From the NCBI GenBank assembly GCA_964414205.1, contig CAYPVP010000011.1:1-29340 (forward strand): DNA of 29,340 nt, in the 5' to 3' direction. The notes beneath the pieces were generated by a model that worked only from the letters and a program-made list of their open reading frames with translations, was not told where the DNA came from and ran no database searches. Both the position numbers and the translations under genes were made by a program. How positions within the stretch are numbered: the first letter of the stretch is position 1; every line of letters starts with the position of its first letter. Source of the DNA: STD2-102 sp964414205. GTDB taxonomy: Bacteria > Bacillota > Clostridia > Christensenellales > CAG-917. Of the stretch, positions 23,043 to 29,340 are shown one piece after another.

Positions 23043-23960
23043 TCAATGTCCAGTTTTGTTTTCAATGGGACAGTCCCAAATTTCAATTCCTTCAAAATCT
23101 TCTGCATCAGCCAAAAATTCCAAAATTGATGACATAGGAATTGCATAGTTCATCATCACTGCATCTTTTCTGCCACGGGCAACAAGTCCAATCATTGCAC
23201 CATTTTCATCAAAAACTGGGCCACCAGAATTTCCTGATGTAACAGGAATGGTCATCATAAAAAATTCATTGTTGCCAACTTTTCTTGCTCCATCACTGAC
23301 AATTCCTTCCAAAATGCAAGTTCCCTCACCTTTGCTGTTGCCAATTGAAAAAATTTTTTCACCTGTGTTTACTTTTGAAAAATTCAATTTGATTTTTTCA
23401 TCAATGTTTTTTTCAGTTCGCAAAAGAGCAAGGTCAAGTCTAGGATTTGCATAGACAAATTCTAGTTCATGACAATTTTTGCTATCACTTTCAAAACCAT
23501 AAATTTCTTCTCTTAAATTCAAAATTCTGCCATCATCAGGTTTGACATCCATGATGACATGAGCATTTGTCAAAACATAGCCTTTTCCAGAAATCACAAC
23601 ACCACTTCCAACATTTTTGGTTTCTTCTGTTTCTGACACTATGTTGAAAACAAATTTGGAATTGACTTCAAAAATTTGTTTTGCGTCCAAATGGCTTTTT
23701 ACAGCATTATTTTTTTGCAAAACATCTTTTTCCATCTTTTCGTTTTTTTCTTCTTTTTCAATTTCTTCTTTCAAAAACTTTTTTTCTGCTCTTTCCTTTT
23801 GCAATCTTGATTTTTGTTCAAAAATTTCCAACATAGAAAAATCCGAATCACAAGCATCACAATGATAGGCAAAAAACTCATTGCCATTGTCTTTTGCAAC
23901 TCCAACAATCACAATTTCTTCCGAACCACAATTAGGACAATTTTTTCTTTCAAATTTCAT
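23043..23960 (-). CDS. Cytosolic trypsin-like serine protease with N-terminal zinc ribbon
   Basis: A 305-residue protein. A zinc ribbon (Cys8, Cys11, Cys34, Cys37) comes first, then a charged coiled coil (about 45-85). A trypsin-like protease domain follows (about 100-290) with the triad His134 (VLTNAHV), Asp176 (RLDLALLR) and Ser245 (TSGNSGGPVF). There is no signal peptide and no PDZ domain, unlike DegP/HtrA, so it should act inside the cell. It is the last gene of the seven-gene operon, starting 2 bp after the AAA gene with an AGGAG inside that gene's end. Similar proteases act as effectors in many bacterial conflict systems; that role here is inference. Its zinc ribbon resembles that of the TIR protein. 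Confidence 0.9.
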   Translation of the reverse strand: MKFERKNCPNCGSEEIVIVGVAKDNGNEFFAYHCDACDSDFSMLEIFEQKSRLQKERAEKKFLKEEIEKEEKNEKMEKDVLQKNNAVKSHLDAKQIFEVNSKFVFNIVSETEETKNVGSGVVISGKGYVLTNAHVIMDVKPDDGRILNLREEIYGFESDSKNCHELEFVYANPRLDLALLRTEKNIDEKIKLNFSKVNTGEKIFSIGNSKGEGTCILEGIVSDGARKVGNNEFFMMTIPVTSGNSGGPVFDENGAMIGLVARGRKDAVMMNYAIPMSSILEFLADAEDFEGIEIWDCPIENKTGH

Positions 23961-23962
23961 TT

Positions 23963-25096
23963 TTAATCTCCTATTTGTTCGCCATTTTTAAATGCTTCAA
24001 ATTTTTCTAATTCCTCATCAGTGATGACATTTCTTAAATTTGAAACAACTTCTTCAATGTCAAAATTTGAAACATTTTCTTCTTTTCCATTTTTAACGGC
24101 TCGCATATATGCCCTCATGACAATTTTTTGACAAACAGCCACAATGTCACCACCACCATAGCCATCCAATCTTTGAGCAAGTGCTGACAAATCAACATCA
24201 GCATCAAGAGGAATTCCATCAAATGCTTTTTTCACCATAAATTTTCGTGCTTTCAAATCAGGTGTTCCAACATAGATTTGCACATCAAATCTTCCACCAC
24301 GAAGCATTGCACTGTCAAGCGCCCAAGGTCTGTTTGTTGCAGAAATCAGCAACATCATTTTGTTGTCCTTGCTTTTTTTGAAGCCATCAACTTTTGTCAA
24401 AAAGGTTGCAACAAATCTAGCCATTTCGGCATCAACACCACTTGTTCCATCACCTCTTTTGCTTGCGACACTGTCAAACTCATCAAAGAAAATGATTGCT
24501 TTTTCATTTTTTAGGGCTTGTTCAAACAAACGGTCAAGTTGCTTTGAACTGTCACCCATAAACTTTGAAATCAAATCTTGACAATTTACAACATAAAATT
24601 CTGCATCAACTTCCCCAGCAATGGCTCTTGCAATAAACGTCTTTCCTGTGCCAGGAGGTCCATACAACAAAATTTTTCCACCTGCGTTGATTTTATATTT
24701 TTTTGCAATTTCAGGATTTTTTTGTGGTTCAATGACTTTGTAAACAATTTGTTCTTTCACATCTTCAAGTCCTGCAACGTCTTTGAAAGAAATTTGATTG
24801 GTTTTTGGTTCAGGCTTAAAATCAAATTCTTCCACGCTTTGCGAAACCATTTTTGGTGCATTGTTTGGCACAACTTTTTGCGAACAATTCTTTTTTACAA
24901 AATCAAGAATTCTTGCCGTTTGTTTGTGATAGTCCATTTTTACATCATAACTTTTTGACTCAACTGAAATTTGGTCTGCAATTTCTGCTGCTTTCAAAAA
25001 TGCGTCTCTTGCCCCTTGAATGTCGCCACTTGCAAACATTTTTTTCCCTTGGTCATAAAAACTGTTGTATGCCTCAATTTTTGGTGCGTTATTCAT
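23963..25096 (-). CDS. Vps4-like AAA ATPase with MIT-like N-terminal domain
   Basis: A 377-residue single-AAA protein. I chose the ATG at 25096 because GGAGAG lies 3 bases upstream; a TTG five codons earlier has none. Residues 5-75 form three predicted helices resembling an MIT (or TPR-like) domain. A linker follows to about 100, then the AAA domain. Walker A is GPPGTGKT (146-153). The pore-loop block LISKFMGDSSKQLDRLF resembles Vps4 SKWMGES. Walker B is IIFFDEFD (Glu206). Sensor-1 block is ATNRPWALDSAM, where Vps4 has ATNIPWQLDSAI, and the arginine-finger block is RGGRFD (266-271). The C-terminal helix NFDIEEVVSNLRNVITDEELEKF parallels the Vps4 C-terminal helix. It is predicted to pull apart ESCRT-III-type polymers, in line with the neighbouring gene. 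Confidence 0.88.
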   Translation of the reverse strand: MNNAPKIEAYNSFYDQGKKMFASGDIQGARDAFLKAAEIADQISVESKSYDVKMDYHKQTARILDFVKKNCSQKVVPNNAPKMVSQSVEEFDFKPEPKTNQISFKDVAGLEDVKEQIVYKVIEPQKNPEIAKKYKINAGGKILLYGPPGTGKTFIARAIAGEVDAEFYVVNCQDLISKFMGDSSKQLDRLFEQALKNEKAIIFFDEFDSVASKRGDGTSGVDAEMARFVATFLTKVDGFKKSKDNKMMLLISATNRPWALDSAMLRGGRFDVQIYVGTPDLKARKFMVKKAFDGIPLDADVDLSALAQRLDGYGGGDIVAVCQKIVMRAYMRAVKNGKEENVSNFDIEEVVSNLRNVITDEELEKFEAFKNGEQIGD

Positions 25097-25107
25097 TTTC
25101 TCTCCAC

Positions 25108-26490
25108 TCAATTATCGTTGTGTTTGTTGATTCTTATGGCAACAACCAAAGTTAAAACCCAAATGACAAACAAGACTACAAACGGCATAAATTTGCCAAT
25201 TGCCAAACATGTTACAAACGGAATTGTAAACAAAATCCAAAAAAATGCAATGAAAAAACTTCCAATAAAACTACCAAATTTGCTTTTCTTTTTTTGTTGT
25301 TGAAAAGGGTTTTGAACTGCATTTGTCCCATTTTGAGAAAGTTGTTGTCTTGCAACATCTCTCACCCTTTGCTGTTCCATTTGAATTTTTTTTGCCTTTT
25401 CAATGCGTTCAGCATATTCTTGAATGTTTTCTTGATTTGTTTTGTTTCTCTCAGCAGGATTTATTTCATCAAATGCTGATGAAAAATTGTTGTCAAATTT
25501 GACATATGCCGAACTTTTCACTTCATCTTTTTCAAGTTGTTTTTCACTTTTTTTGTTTCCAACAACTTTTTTTACATTGGCAATCAAAGTGTCCAAATAG
25601 TCAAGTTCTTCGGCATTGACACCTTGAACGGAGTGTCTGCCAATTTTTGGCATGTCATAGGCATTCATTTTGAAAAACACTGGCACAAATGAATTTGCTT
25701 TGACAGAATTGTCCATTGGGTCATTGATTCGGTCAATAAATCTGCTCCATTCATTTCTAACCCAAGTTGAATTTACATATTCTTCTTTCGTTCCAACCAA
25801 AACCATCATTTTTGCAGTGTGCAACGCCTTGAAAATGATTGGTTCATATTCTTCACCAATTCTATTTTTCAGTGTTTCTTCTGCAAAAAACACCTTGTAT
25901 CCTTCTTTTGAAAGTCGATTGTAAATTTGTCTGGCAATTCTGCTGTCAAGAGTTGAATATCGATTTTCATCAAGTTTTTTATAACTTATGAAGACATCAA
26001 ATTCTTGTTCATTTGCCATTTGATTTTCAATTTCTTTCAACAAAAAATCAATTTTTTTGGCTTGCGATTCAGCAATTTGCTTTTGCTGAAAGTTGCACAA
26101 ATCAACATAGTGCAAATACATTGTGTCTTCAAAAATAGATTTGAAATTTGCACGATGACAAACTGGAACAAATCTTTTTTCACTTCCACGTTTTTCTTCA
26201 ACAAGTTCAATGCCATATTTTGAAAACAAATAGCCTTCATATGCTTTGAGTTCATTTGAGTCTTTGCTCAAAATCAATTCATATGTATCCATTGCCTTGT
26301 CAAAATCACAACACTTTCTTTCAAGATAAGCCTTGTCGAGCAGTGTCAAAATTTCGATGGCTTGTTTTGGTTGAGGAAGAACAATTTTTGCACCACAAGA
26401 ACGGCATTGTCCAATGCCCCTCATCGAGTCAATTTCAACAATTTCCGTGCTTCCACAATCATTACATCTTAAAACTTGTGTTGTTCCCAT
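25108..26490 (-). CDS. TIR-domain membrane protein with N-terminal zinc ribbon
   Basis: A 460-residue protein with four parts. A zinc ribbon (Cys9, Cys12, Cys29, Cys32) is followed by a helical TPR-like region (about 42-155). A TIR domain (about 163-310) begins EFDVFISYKK, has a BB-loop region near 203-212, then GEEYEPIIFKAL with Glu216 as candidate catalytic glutamate, then STWVRNEWSRF. After a Gln/Lys-rich linker, two transmembrane helices (about 409-428 and 433-452) end the protein. TIR domains in bacteria commonly cleave NAD+ or make signal nucleotides in anti-phage defence. An NADase role is plausible but not shown. The stop is 11 bp before the AAA start. The ribosome binding site is TAGGAAA. 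Confidence 0.85.
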   Translation of the reverse strand: MGTTQVLRCNDCGSTEIVEIDSMRGIGQCRSCGAKIVLPQPKQAIEILTLLDKAYLERKCCDFDKAMDTYELILSKDSNELKAYEGYLFSKYGIELVEEKRGSEKRFVPVCHRANFKSIFEDTMYLHYVDLCNFQQKQIAESQAKKIDFLLKEIENQMANEQEFDVFISYKKLDENRYSTLDSRIARQIYNRLSKEGYKVFFAEETLKNRIGEEYEPIIFKALHTAKMMVLVGTKEEYVNSTWVRNEWSRFIDRINDPMDNSVKANSFVPVFFKMNAYDMPKIGRHSVQGVNAEELDYLDTLIANVKKVVGNKKSEKQLEKDEVKSSAYVKFDNNFSSAFDEINPAERNKTNQENIQEYAERIEKAKKIQMEQQRVRDVARQQLSQNGTNAVQNPFQQQKKKSKFGSFIGSFFIAFFWILFTIPFVTCLAIGKFMPFVVLFVIWVLTLVVAIRINKHNDN

Positions 26491-26504
26491 ATTTTTTTCC
26501 TATA

Positions 26505-27092
26505 TTAAATAATTTTGTTTTTTTCTTTTGCAATTTCATCTGCCAAACTCATTTCAACATTTGAAGACGGCAAAACTTGACCTGTAATTTTTGAGCGAGC
26601 AGCATCAATCATTGGTCTGACAGAAGCAATTTCTTCGGCACTTCTTGCCTTGTTTGCAGGGTTAGAACGCTTCATAACACTTGACATTGCTTTTTGTGAA
26701 ATGTTTATTGAACGCATATACTTTGCAATTTTGATGTTCGCCTTTTGAATCTTTTTCAAATTTGGCATTTGGGCTTTTCCATTTGCCATTTTGTCAAGTG
26801 CATTGACAGCCATTGCCATGTTGACAGCAATCGAATTTGAAACATTGATGATGTCAAAATTTGCTTTTGTCTGTGTCAAACTGCTTATGACATCATTGAG
26901 TTCGACAAGAGCATTGACAGAAACTTCATAGGAAGCAGTGTCGCCATTGATTTCTGCTTCTGCTGCAATTTTGGCATATTCTTCCCTTTTCTTTTTCAAT
27001 TCGTTGATTTGGTCATTGAAAATTTGCATTTGCTCATCTCTTTCCATTTGAGCGACAATTTCTTTTTCTTGTTTGGTTTTATAAAATGCCAT
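26505..27092 (-). CDS. ESCRT-III/Snf7-like (CHMP2-like) protein
   Basis: A 195-residue, almost wholly helical protein. I read it as an ESCRT-III relative. A charged helix (about 5-48) turns at INGD into a second helix (52-104). Then comes MPNLKKIQKANIKIAKYMRSINISQKAMSSVM (109-140 in part). That pattern resembles CHMP2/Vps2, where LPQIQKIMMEFERQAEIM occurs at the same place. A less ordered stretch (about 142-175) leads to a C-terminal helix VEMSLADEIAKEKNKII, where MIT-interacting motifs lie in ESCRT-III proteins. No signal peptide or membrane helix. The next genes but one encode a Vps4-like ATPase, which strongly supports the call. PspA/Vipp1 is the usual bacterial ESCRT-III relative, but the pattern here looks closer to the eukaryotic/archaeal type. 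This is a judgement by eye. Confidence 0.72.
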   Translation of the reverse strand: MAFYKTKQEKEIVAQMERDEQMQIFNDQINELKKKREEYAKIAAEAEINGDTASYEVSVNALVELNDVISSLTQTKANFDIINVSNSIAVNMAMAVNALDKMANGKAQMPNLKKIQKANIKIAKYMRSINISQKAMSSVMKRSNPANKARSAEEIASVRPMIDAARSKITGQVLPSSNVEMSLADEIAKEKNKII

Positions 27093-27106
27093 TTGCTTTT
27101 ATCCCC

Positions 27107-28117
27107 CTAGATTTCAACATTTTTCTTTTCGTTTTCAACTGCAACTTTTTGAAGTTCTTCGGCCTCGACTTCAAAATTGTTTTTTTCTCTTTCTCTTTTC
27201 ATCAATTCTTCTTTATATCGCATTGCATCATCATTGACGACAATTTGCTCTGTTCCAAGACCAAAAATTTTGTCATCAATCATTTTTGTTTTTTGCGAAA
27301 TTTGTTTCAAATCGTCTTGCATTCTTTTCAAAATTGAAACTGCTTTGTCGGGTTCTGTGATGACTGATTTCAATCTTGCCACATTGAGCAATGCCTTTGC
27401 TTTTCCAATTTCATCAACTGAAAAATCACTTGCTACAACAATTTCATTTGCCAAAGACAAAATAATGTCCAGTGTGTTGAAACAAGATGAATAACTTGCT
27501 TTTCTGATTTCATAGACATTCAATTTGCTTTTTGTTGCTGTGATTTGGCGATACAAGTCATTGATTTTTCTTTGGTTGTTTTCTGAAAGCATTGCCCTGT
27601 CAAGTTCTTTCAAGTCTTTTTCAATGTTTTCAATTTCACGGTCAAGTCGCTTTTCGTTCAACACAAAATCACTTTTTACAACTCCAAGTTCATCAAGGCG
27701 AGCATTCAGTTTTCTTCTTGTTCTGTTGACTTTTTGTTGCTCAATTTGAAATTCATCTTCAATGTTTTGATTTTCACCGTTCAGCAAAGATGTCCACATT
27801 GAAAGTGCATATTCCAAATTGTCACTTGCAAATTCAACACGACCAACAAATCTGTCGTCCAAAGTTTGTTTCATATCTTCAATGTTTTTCTTCGCATTTT
27901 CATAGACTGCAAGCACATTTTCTTCGCCAAGTCCAATTGTGTTTTCAAAATCTTCTGTGGCAATTTTGAGAGAAGAAACAATAATTGCAATCAAATCTTT
28001 GTCCAAATCAACATTGAATTTTCCTTTTTCGCAACGAAAAATCAAAGATTTCATCATTGAAAGAACTTCATCTTTCAATTCATTGTTGTTTTTTACAGAT
28101 GGCGTATATTTTTTCAT
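27107..28117 (-). CDS. Coiled-coil protein of unknown function in the ESCRT-like operon
   Basis: I do not recognise this 336-residue protein. It is nearly all helix, with a long charged coiled coil at about 118-205 (IEDEFQIEQQKVNRTRRKLN and following) and a second charged helix at the C-terminus (about 285-336). There is no signal, membrane helix or catalytic motif. The gene lies 14 bp upstream of the ESCRT-III-like gene and 9 bp after the SPFH gene, with AAGGAG upstream. It might be a second, diverged ESCRT-III/PspA-type polymer protein or a scaffold. The long hairpin-like coil fits either, and I cannot choose. Confidence 0.8.
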   Translation of the reverse strand: MKKYTPSVKNNNELKDEVLSMMKSLIFRCEKGKFNVDLDKDLIAIIVSSLKIATEDFENTIGLGEENVLAVYENAKKNIEDMKQTLDDRFVGRVEFASDNLEYALSMWTSLLNGENQNIEDEFQIEQQKVNRTRRKLNARLDELGVVKSDFVLNEKRLDREIENIEKDLKELDRAMLSENNQRKINDLYRQITATKSKLNVYEIRKASYSSCFNTLDIILSLANEIVVASDFSVDEIGKAKALLNVARLKSVITEPDKAVSILKRMQDDLKQISQKTKMIDDKIFGLGTEQIVVNDDAMRYKEELMKREREKNNFEVEAEELQKVAVENEKKNVEI

Positions 28118-28126
28118 AGTTTCTCC

Positions 28127-28777
28127 TTAGTCATTGATTCTTTCACGAATCAATTCCAAATCATCTTCATTGACATGAATTCCATCAACAGTCAATTCAA
28201 CCAGTTTCAATCCATAGCGTTCAAAAACTTTTTCTTCCAAAAGTTCTTTCAACATTTTTTCACGAATTTCCGAAACCAACGAACTGATTTCAAAAACTGA
28301 CACTCCTGAATTTGCAAAATATGAACTCAAAATTGGAATTCCAATTGTTTTGATGACTGAAATTGTCTTTTCTCTGATTTTGTCGCAATCAATGTTTTGT
28401 GACATTGAAAACGAAGACACCAATTTGACATAATCATCAATTTTTATGCTGTAATGTCCATTTGCTCCAACACGATAGGCTTCTTGCAATCTTTCATTGT
28501 TGACTTGAATGTTGCCAAAACCCCAAGGCATGTCAATGACCGAATTCATTTTGACAAAGGCAAATTGAATTTTTTGATTCAAACATTCCTTACCATATGT
28601 TGAAACCAAATTTTTTTCATCGCACGCATTTGTTCTAAAAATTGGTTTGCCTGCATTGTAGGCAACTGCAATGCAATTTGGTGCAACAGAAATGTAATGA
28701 TTTTTTGAAATTTCAAATTCATCGGAAAACTGCACAAAATCTTTTGAATCTTTCATTGAAACTATGATTTTTTTCAT
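28127..28777 (-). CDS. SPFH domain protein (YdjI/virion-core-like), soluble
   Basis: A 216-residue protein. I chose the ATG at 28777 because GAGGGC lies 5 bases upstream and the upstream in-frame extension only reads across the XRE gene in another frame. The SPFH-like domain includes NHYISVAPNCIAVAYNAGK (27-44), the central MPWGFGNIQVNN and GANGHYSIKIDDYVKL blocks typical of YdjI-type proteins, and a helical C-terminal part (about 125-216). It has no transmembrane helix and lacks the C-terminal zinc ribbon of long YdjI. In Bacillus the YdjI relative is encoded with PspA (YdjF), an ESCRT-III family member. A parallel pairing occurs here with the ESCRT-III-like gene. Confidence 0.82.
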   Translation of the reverse strand: MKKIIVSMKDSKDFVQFSDEFEISKNHYISVAPNCIAVAYNAGKPIFRTNACDEKNLVSTYGKECLNQKIQFAFVKMNSVIDMPWGFGNIQVNNERLQEAYRVGANGHYSIKIDDYVKLVSSFSMSQNIDCDKIREKTISVIKTIGIPILSSYFANSGVSVFEISSLVSEIREKMLKELLEEKVFERYGLKLVELTVDGIHVNEDDLELIRERIND

Positions 28778-28784
28778 TTCGCCC

Positions 28785-29135
28785 TCACTTGTTTTTTTTG
28801 ATGACTTCACACAACATGTCCAATGTTTCATCTGACAAATTTTCTTGTGAAAGAGCCATAAACAATTCTTTTTTCTTTTCTTCAAATTCACTCAAATTTA
28901 TTTTCACCTTGTCACAAGAATTGACAACTGCTTTTTTAAGTTTTATTTTTTCTTTTTCAGAAACGACATAATTTTCAAAAATCGTTGCAATCAGTTCTTC
29001 GGGAATGTTGCGTTTGCCATTTTCAATGGCTGACAAATAGGAAGCAGAAATTTTCAATTTGTCTGCCATATCCTTTGCACTATCCCCACAATTTATTCTT
29101 ATAATACGAAGCATCTTTCCAAATTCCGTAACCAT
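28785..29135 (-). CDS. XRE-family helix-turn-helix regulator
   Basis: A 116-residue protein, first gene of the seven-gene operon. The N-terminal HTH_3 domain (about 5-60) has the pattern MADKLKISASYLSAIENGKRNIP (helices 2-3). The C-terminal part (about 60-116) is a charged helical region ending in KKNK, without a recognised domain. The start has AAGGAG 5 bases upstream. It ends 7 bp before the SPFH start. As the first gene behind a strong promoter flanked by repeats, it probably regulates its own operon. No cleavage or ligand motif is visible. Confidence 0.92.
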   Translation of the reverse strand: MVTEFGKMLRIIRINCGDSAKDMADKLKISASYLSAIENGKRNIPEELIATIFENYVVSEKEKIKLKKAVVNSCDKVKINLSEFEEKKKELFMALSQENLSDETLDMLCEVIKKNK

Positions 29136-29146
29136 GTATACTCCTT

Positions 29147-29259
29147 ACTTTCAACATTGCTTTATTTTCAAATATTTTAACATTATTAGATTTGAAAGTC
29201 AACATTGATGTGAAAATAATTTACAAACTTTGAAAATATAATTTACAAATGTTGCAAAT
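29147..29259 (-). promoter_or_regulatory. Repeats around the operon promoter, candidate operator
   Basis: TCAACATTG occurs at 29151-29159 (between the -10 and the gene) and at 29199-29207 (across the -35); a related inverted copy, CAAATGTTGC, sits near 29247. ACTTTCAA (29147-29154) and its inverse TTGAAAGT (29192-29199) form an inverted pair. Upstream, TTTGTAAATTAT occurs twice, 22 bp apart. The arrangement suits binding by the XRE protein at the first-gene promoter. Confidence 0.45.
29174..29202 (-). promoter_or_regulatory. Promoter of the XRE-SPFH-ESCRT-TIR-AAA-protease operon
   Basis: On the minus strand TTGACT (29197-29202), a 17-bp spacer and TAAAAT (29174-29179), 38 bp before the XRE ATG. 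It is the only good promoter I see for the seven genes. Confidence 0.75.
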
Positions 29260-29340
29260 ATATTATGCAATCTCGTGACAAACATTACAATCATCAATGC
29301 TCGAAAATAGTTTTGTTTCATGTCCAACTATTTATTTTTT

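Noticed and set aside
25097..25111. TTG start for the AAA ATPase giving a 4-bp overlap with the TIR gene
   Set aside because: The ATG at 25096 has GGAGAG directly upstream; the TTG has no site.

Overview
The window is strongly AT-rich (by eye about one third G+C) and reads as the chromosome of a low-GC Gram-positive, Bacillota-type bacterium. Signs of this are AGGAGG-class ribosome binding sites, a tryptophan T-box leader, a TPP riboswitch, intrinsic terminators, two ABC-F ATPases, an NfeD/flotillin-type pair and oxygen-sensitive Fe-S functions (ThiC, a four-cluster ferredoxin, a NifX-like protein, a DUF134 regulator). An anaerobic Clostridia-like, perhaps gut, lineage is my inference. No rRNA, tRNA, insertion sequence or CRISPR array was seen.

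Layout. 1-4.7 kb: purC (-), then an ABC-F ATPase and an NfeD-SPFH membrane pair (+). 4.7-9.3 kb: a second ABC-F ATPase whose second P-loop is degenerate (-), a NifX/NifB-like protein (-), an RluA-type pseudouridine synthase (+), a 4x[4Fe-4S] ferredoxin (+) and DUF134 (-). 9.4-15.5 kb: a Cof-type HAD phosphatase (-), an M20 peptidase (-), a GPH-type sugar/cation symporter (+) and a split chromate-transporter pair (-), separated by T-rich low-complexity spacers. 15.8-20.3 kb: a leftward thiamine operon, TPP riboswitch-thiD-thiC-thiM-thiE-HAD. 20.3-22.8 kb: a small unknown membrane protein behind a leader that may carry a short ORF and an attenuator, and a lone trpB under a T-box with a UGG specifier.

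23.0-29.3 kb holds the exciting part. It is one compact leftward operon of seven genes behind a single good promoter: XRE regulator, SPFH (YdjI-like) protein, coiled-coil protein, an ESCRT-III/Snf7-like (CHMP2-like) protein, a TIR protein with N-terminal zinc ribbon and two C-terminal membrane helices, a Vps4-like AAA ATPase with an MIT-like N-terminal helical domain, and a cytosolic trypsin-like protease with its own zinc ribbon. The combination looks like a membrane-remodelling ESCRT/Vps4 module joined to two conflict-system effectors (a TIR and a protease). I read it as a candidate membrane-stress or anti-phage system. Whether it has been described cannot be judged from the sequence alone.

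How the genes work together. The thiamine operon makes the pyrimidine half (ThiC, ThiD), salvages the thiazole half (ThiM) and joins them (ThiE), under TPP feedback. TrpB is probably used for indole salvage when charged tRNA-Trp is low. The terminal operon is probably regulated by its own XRE protein through repeats around the promoter.
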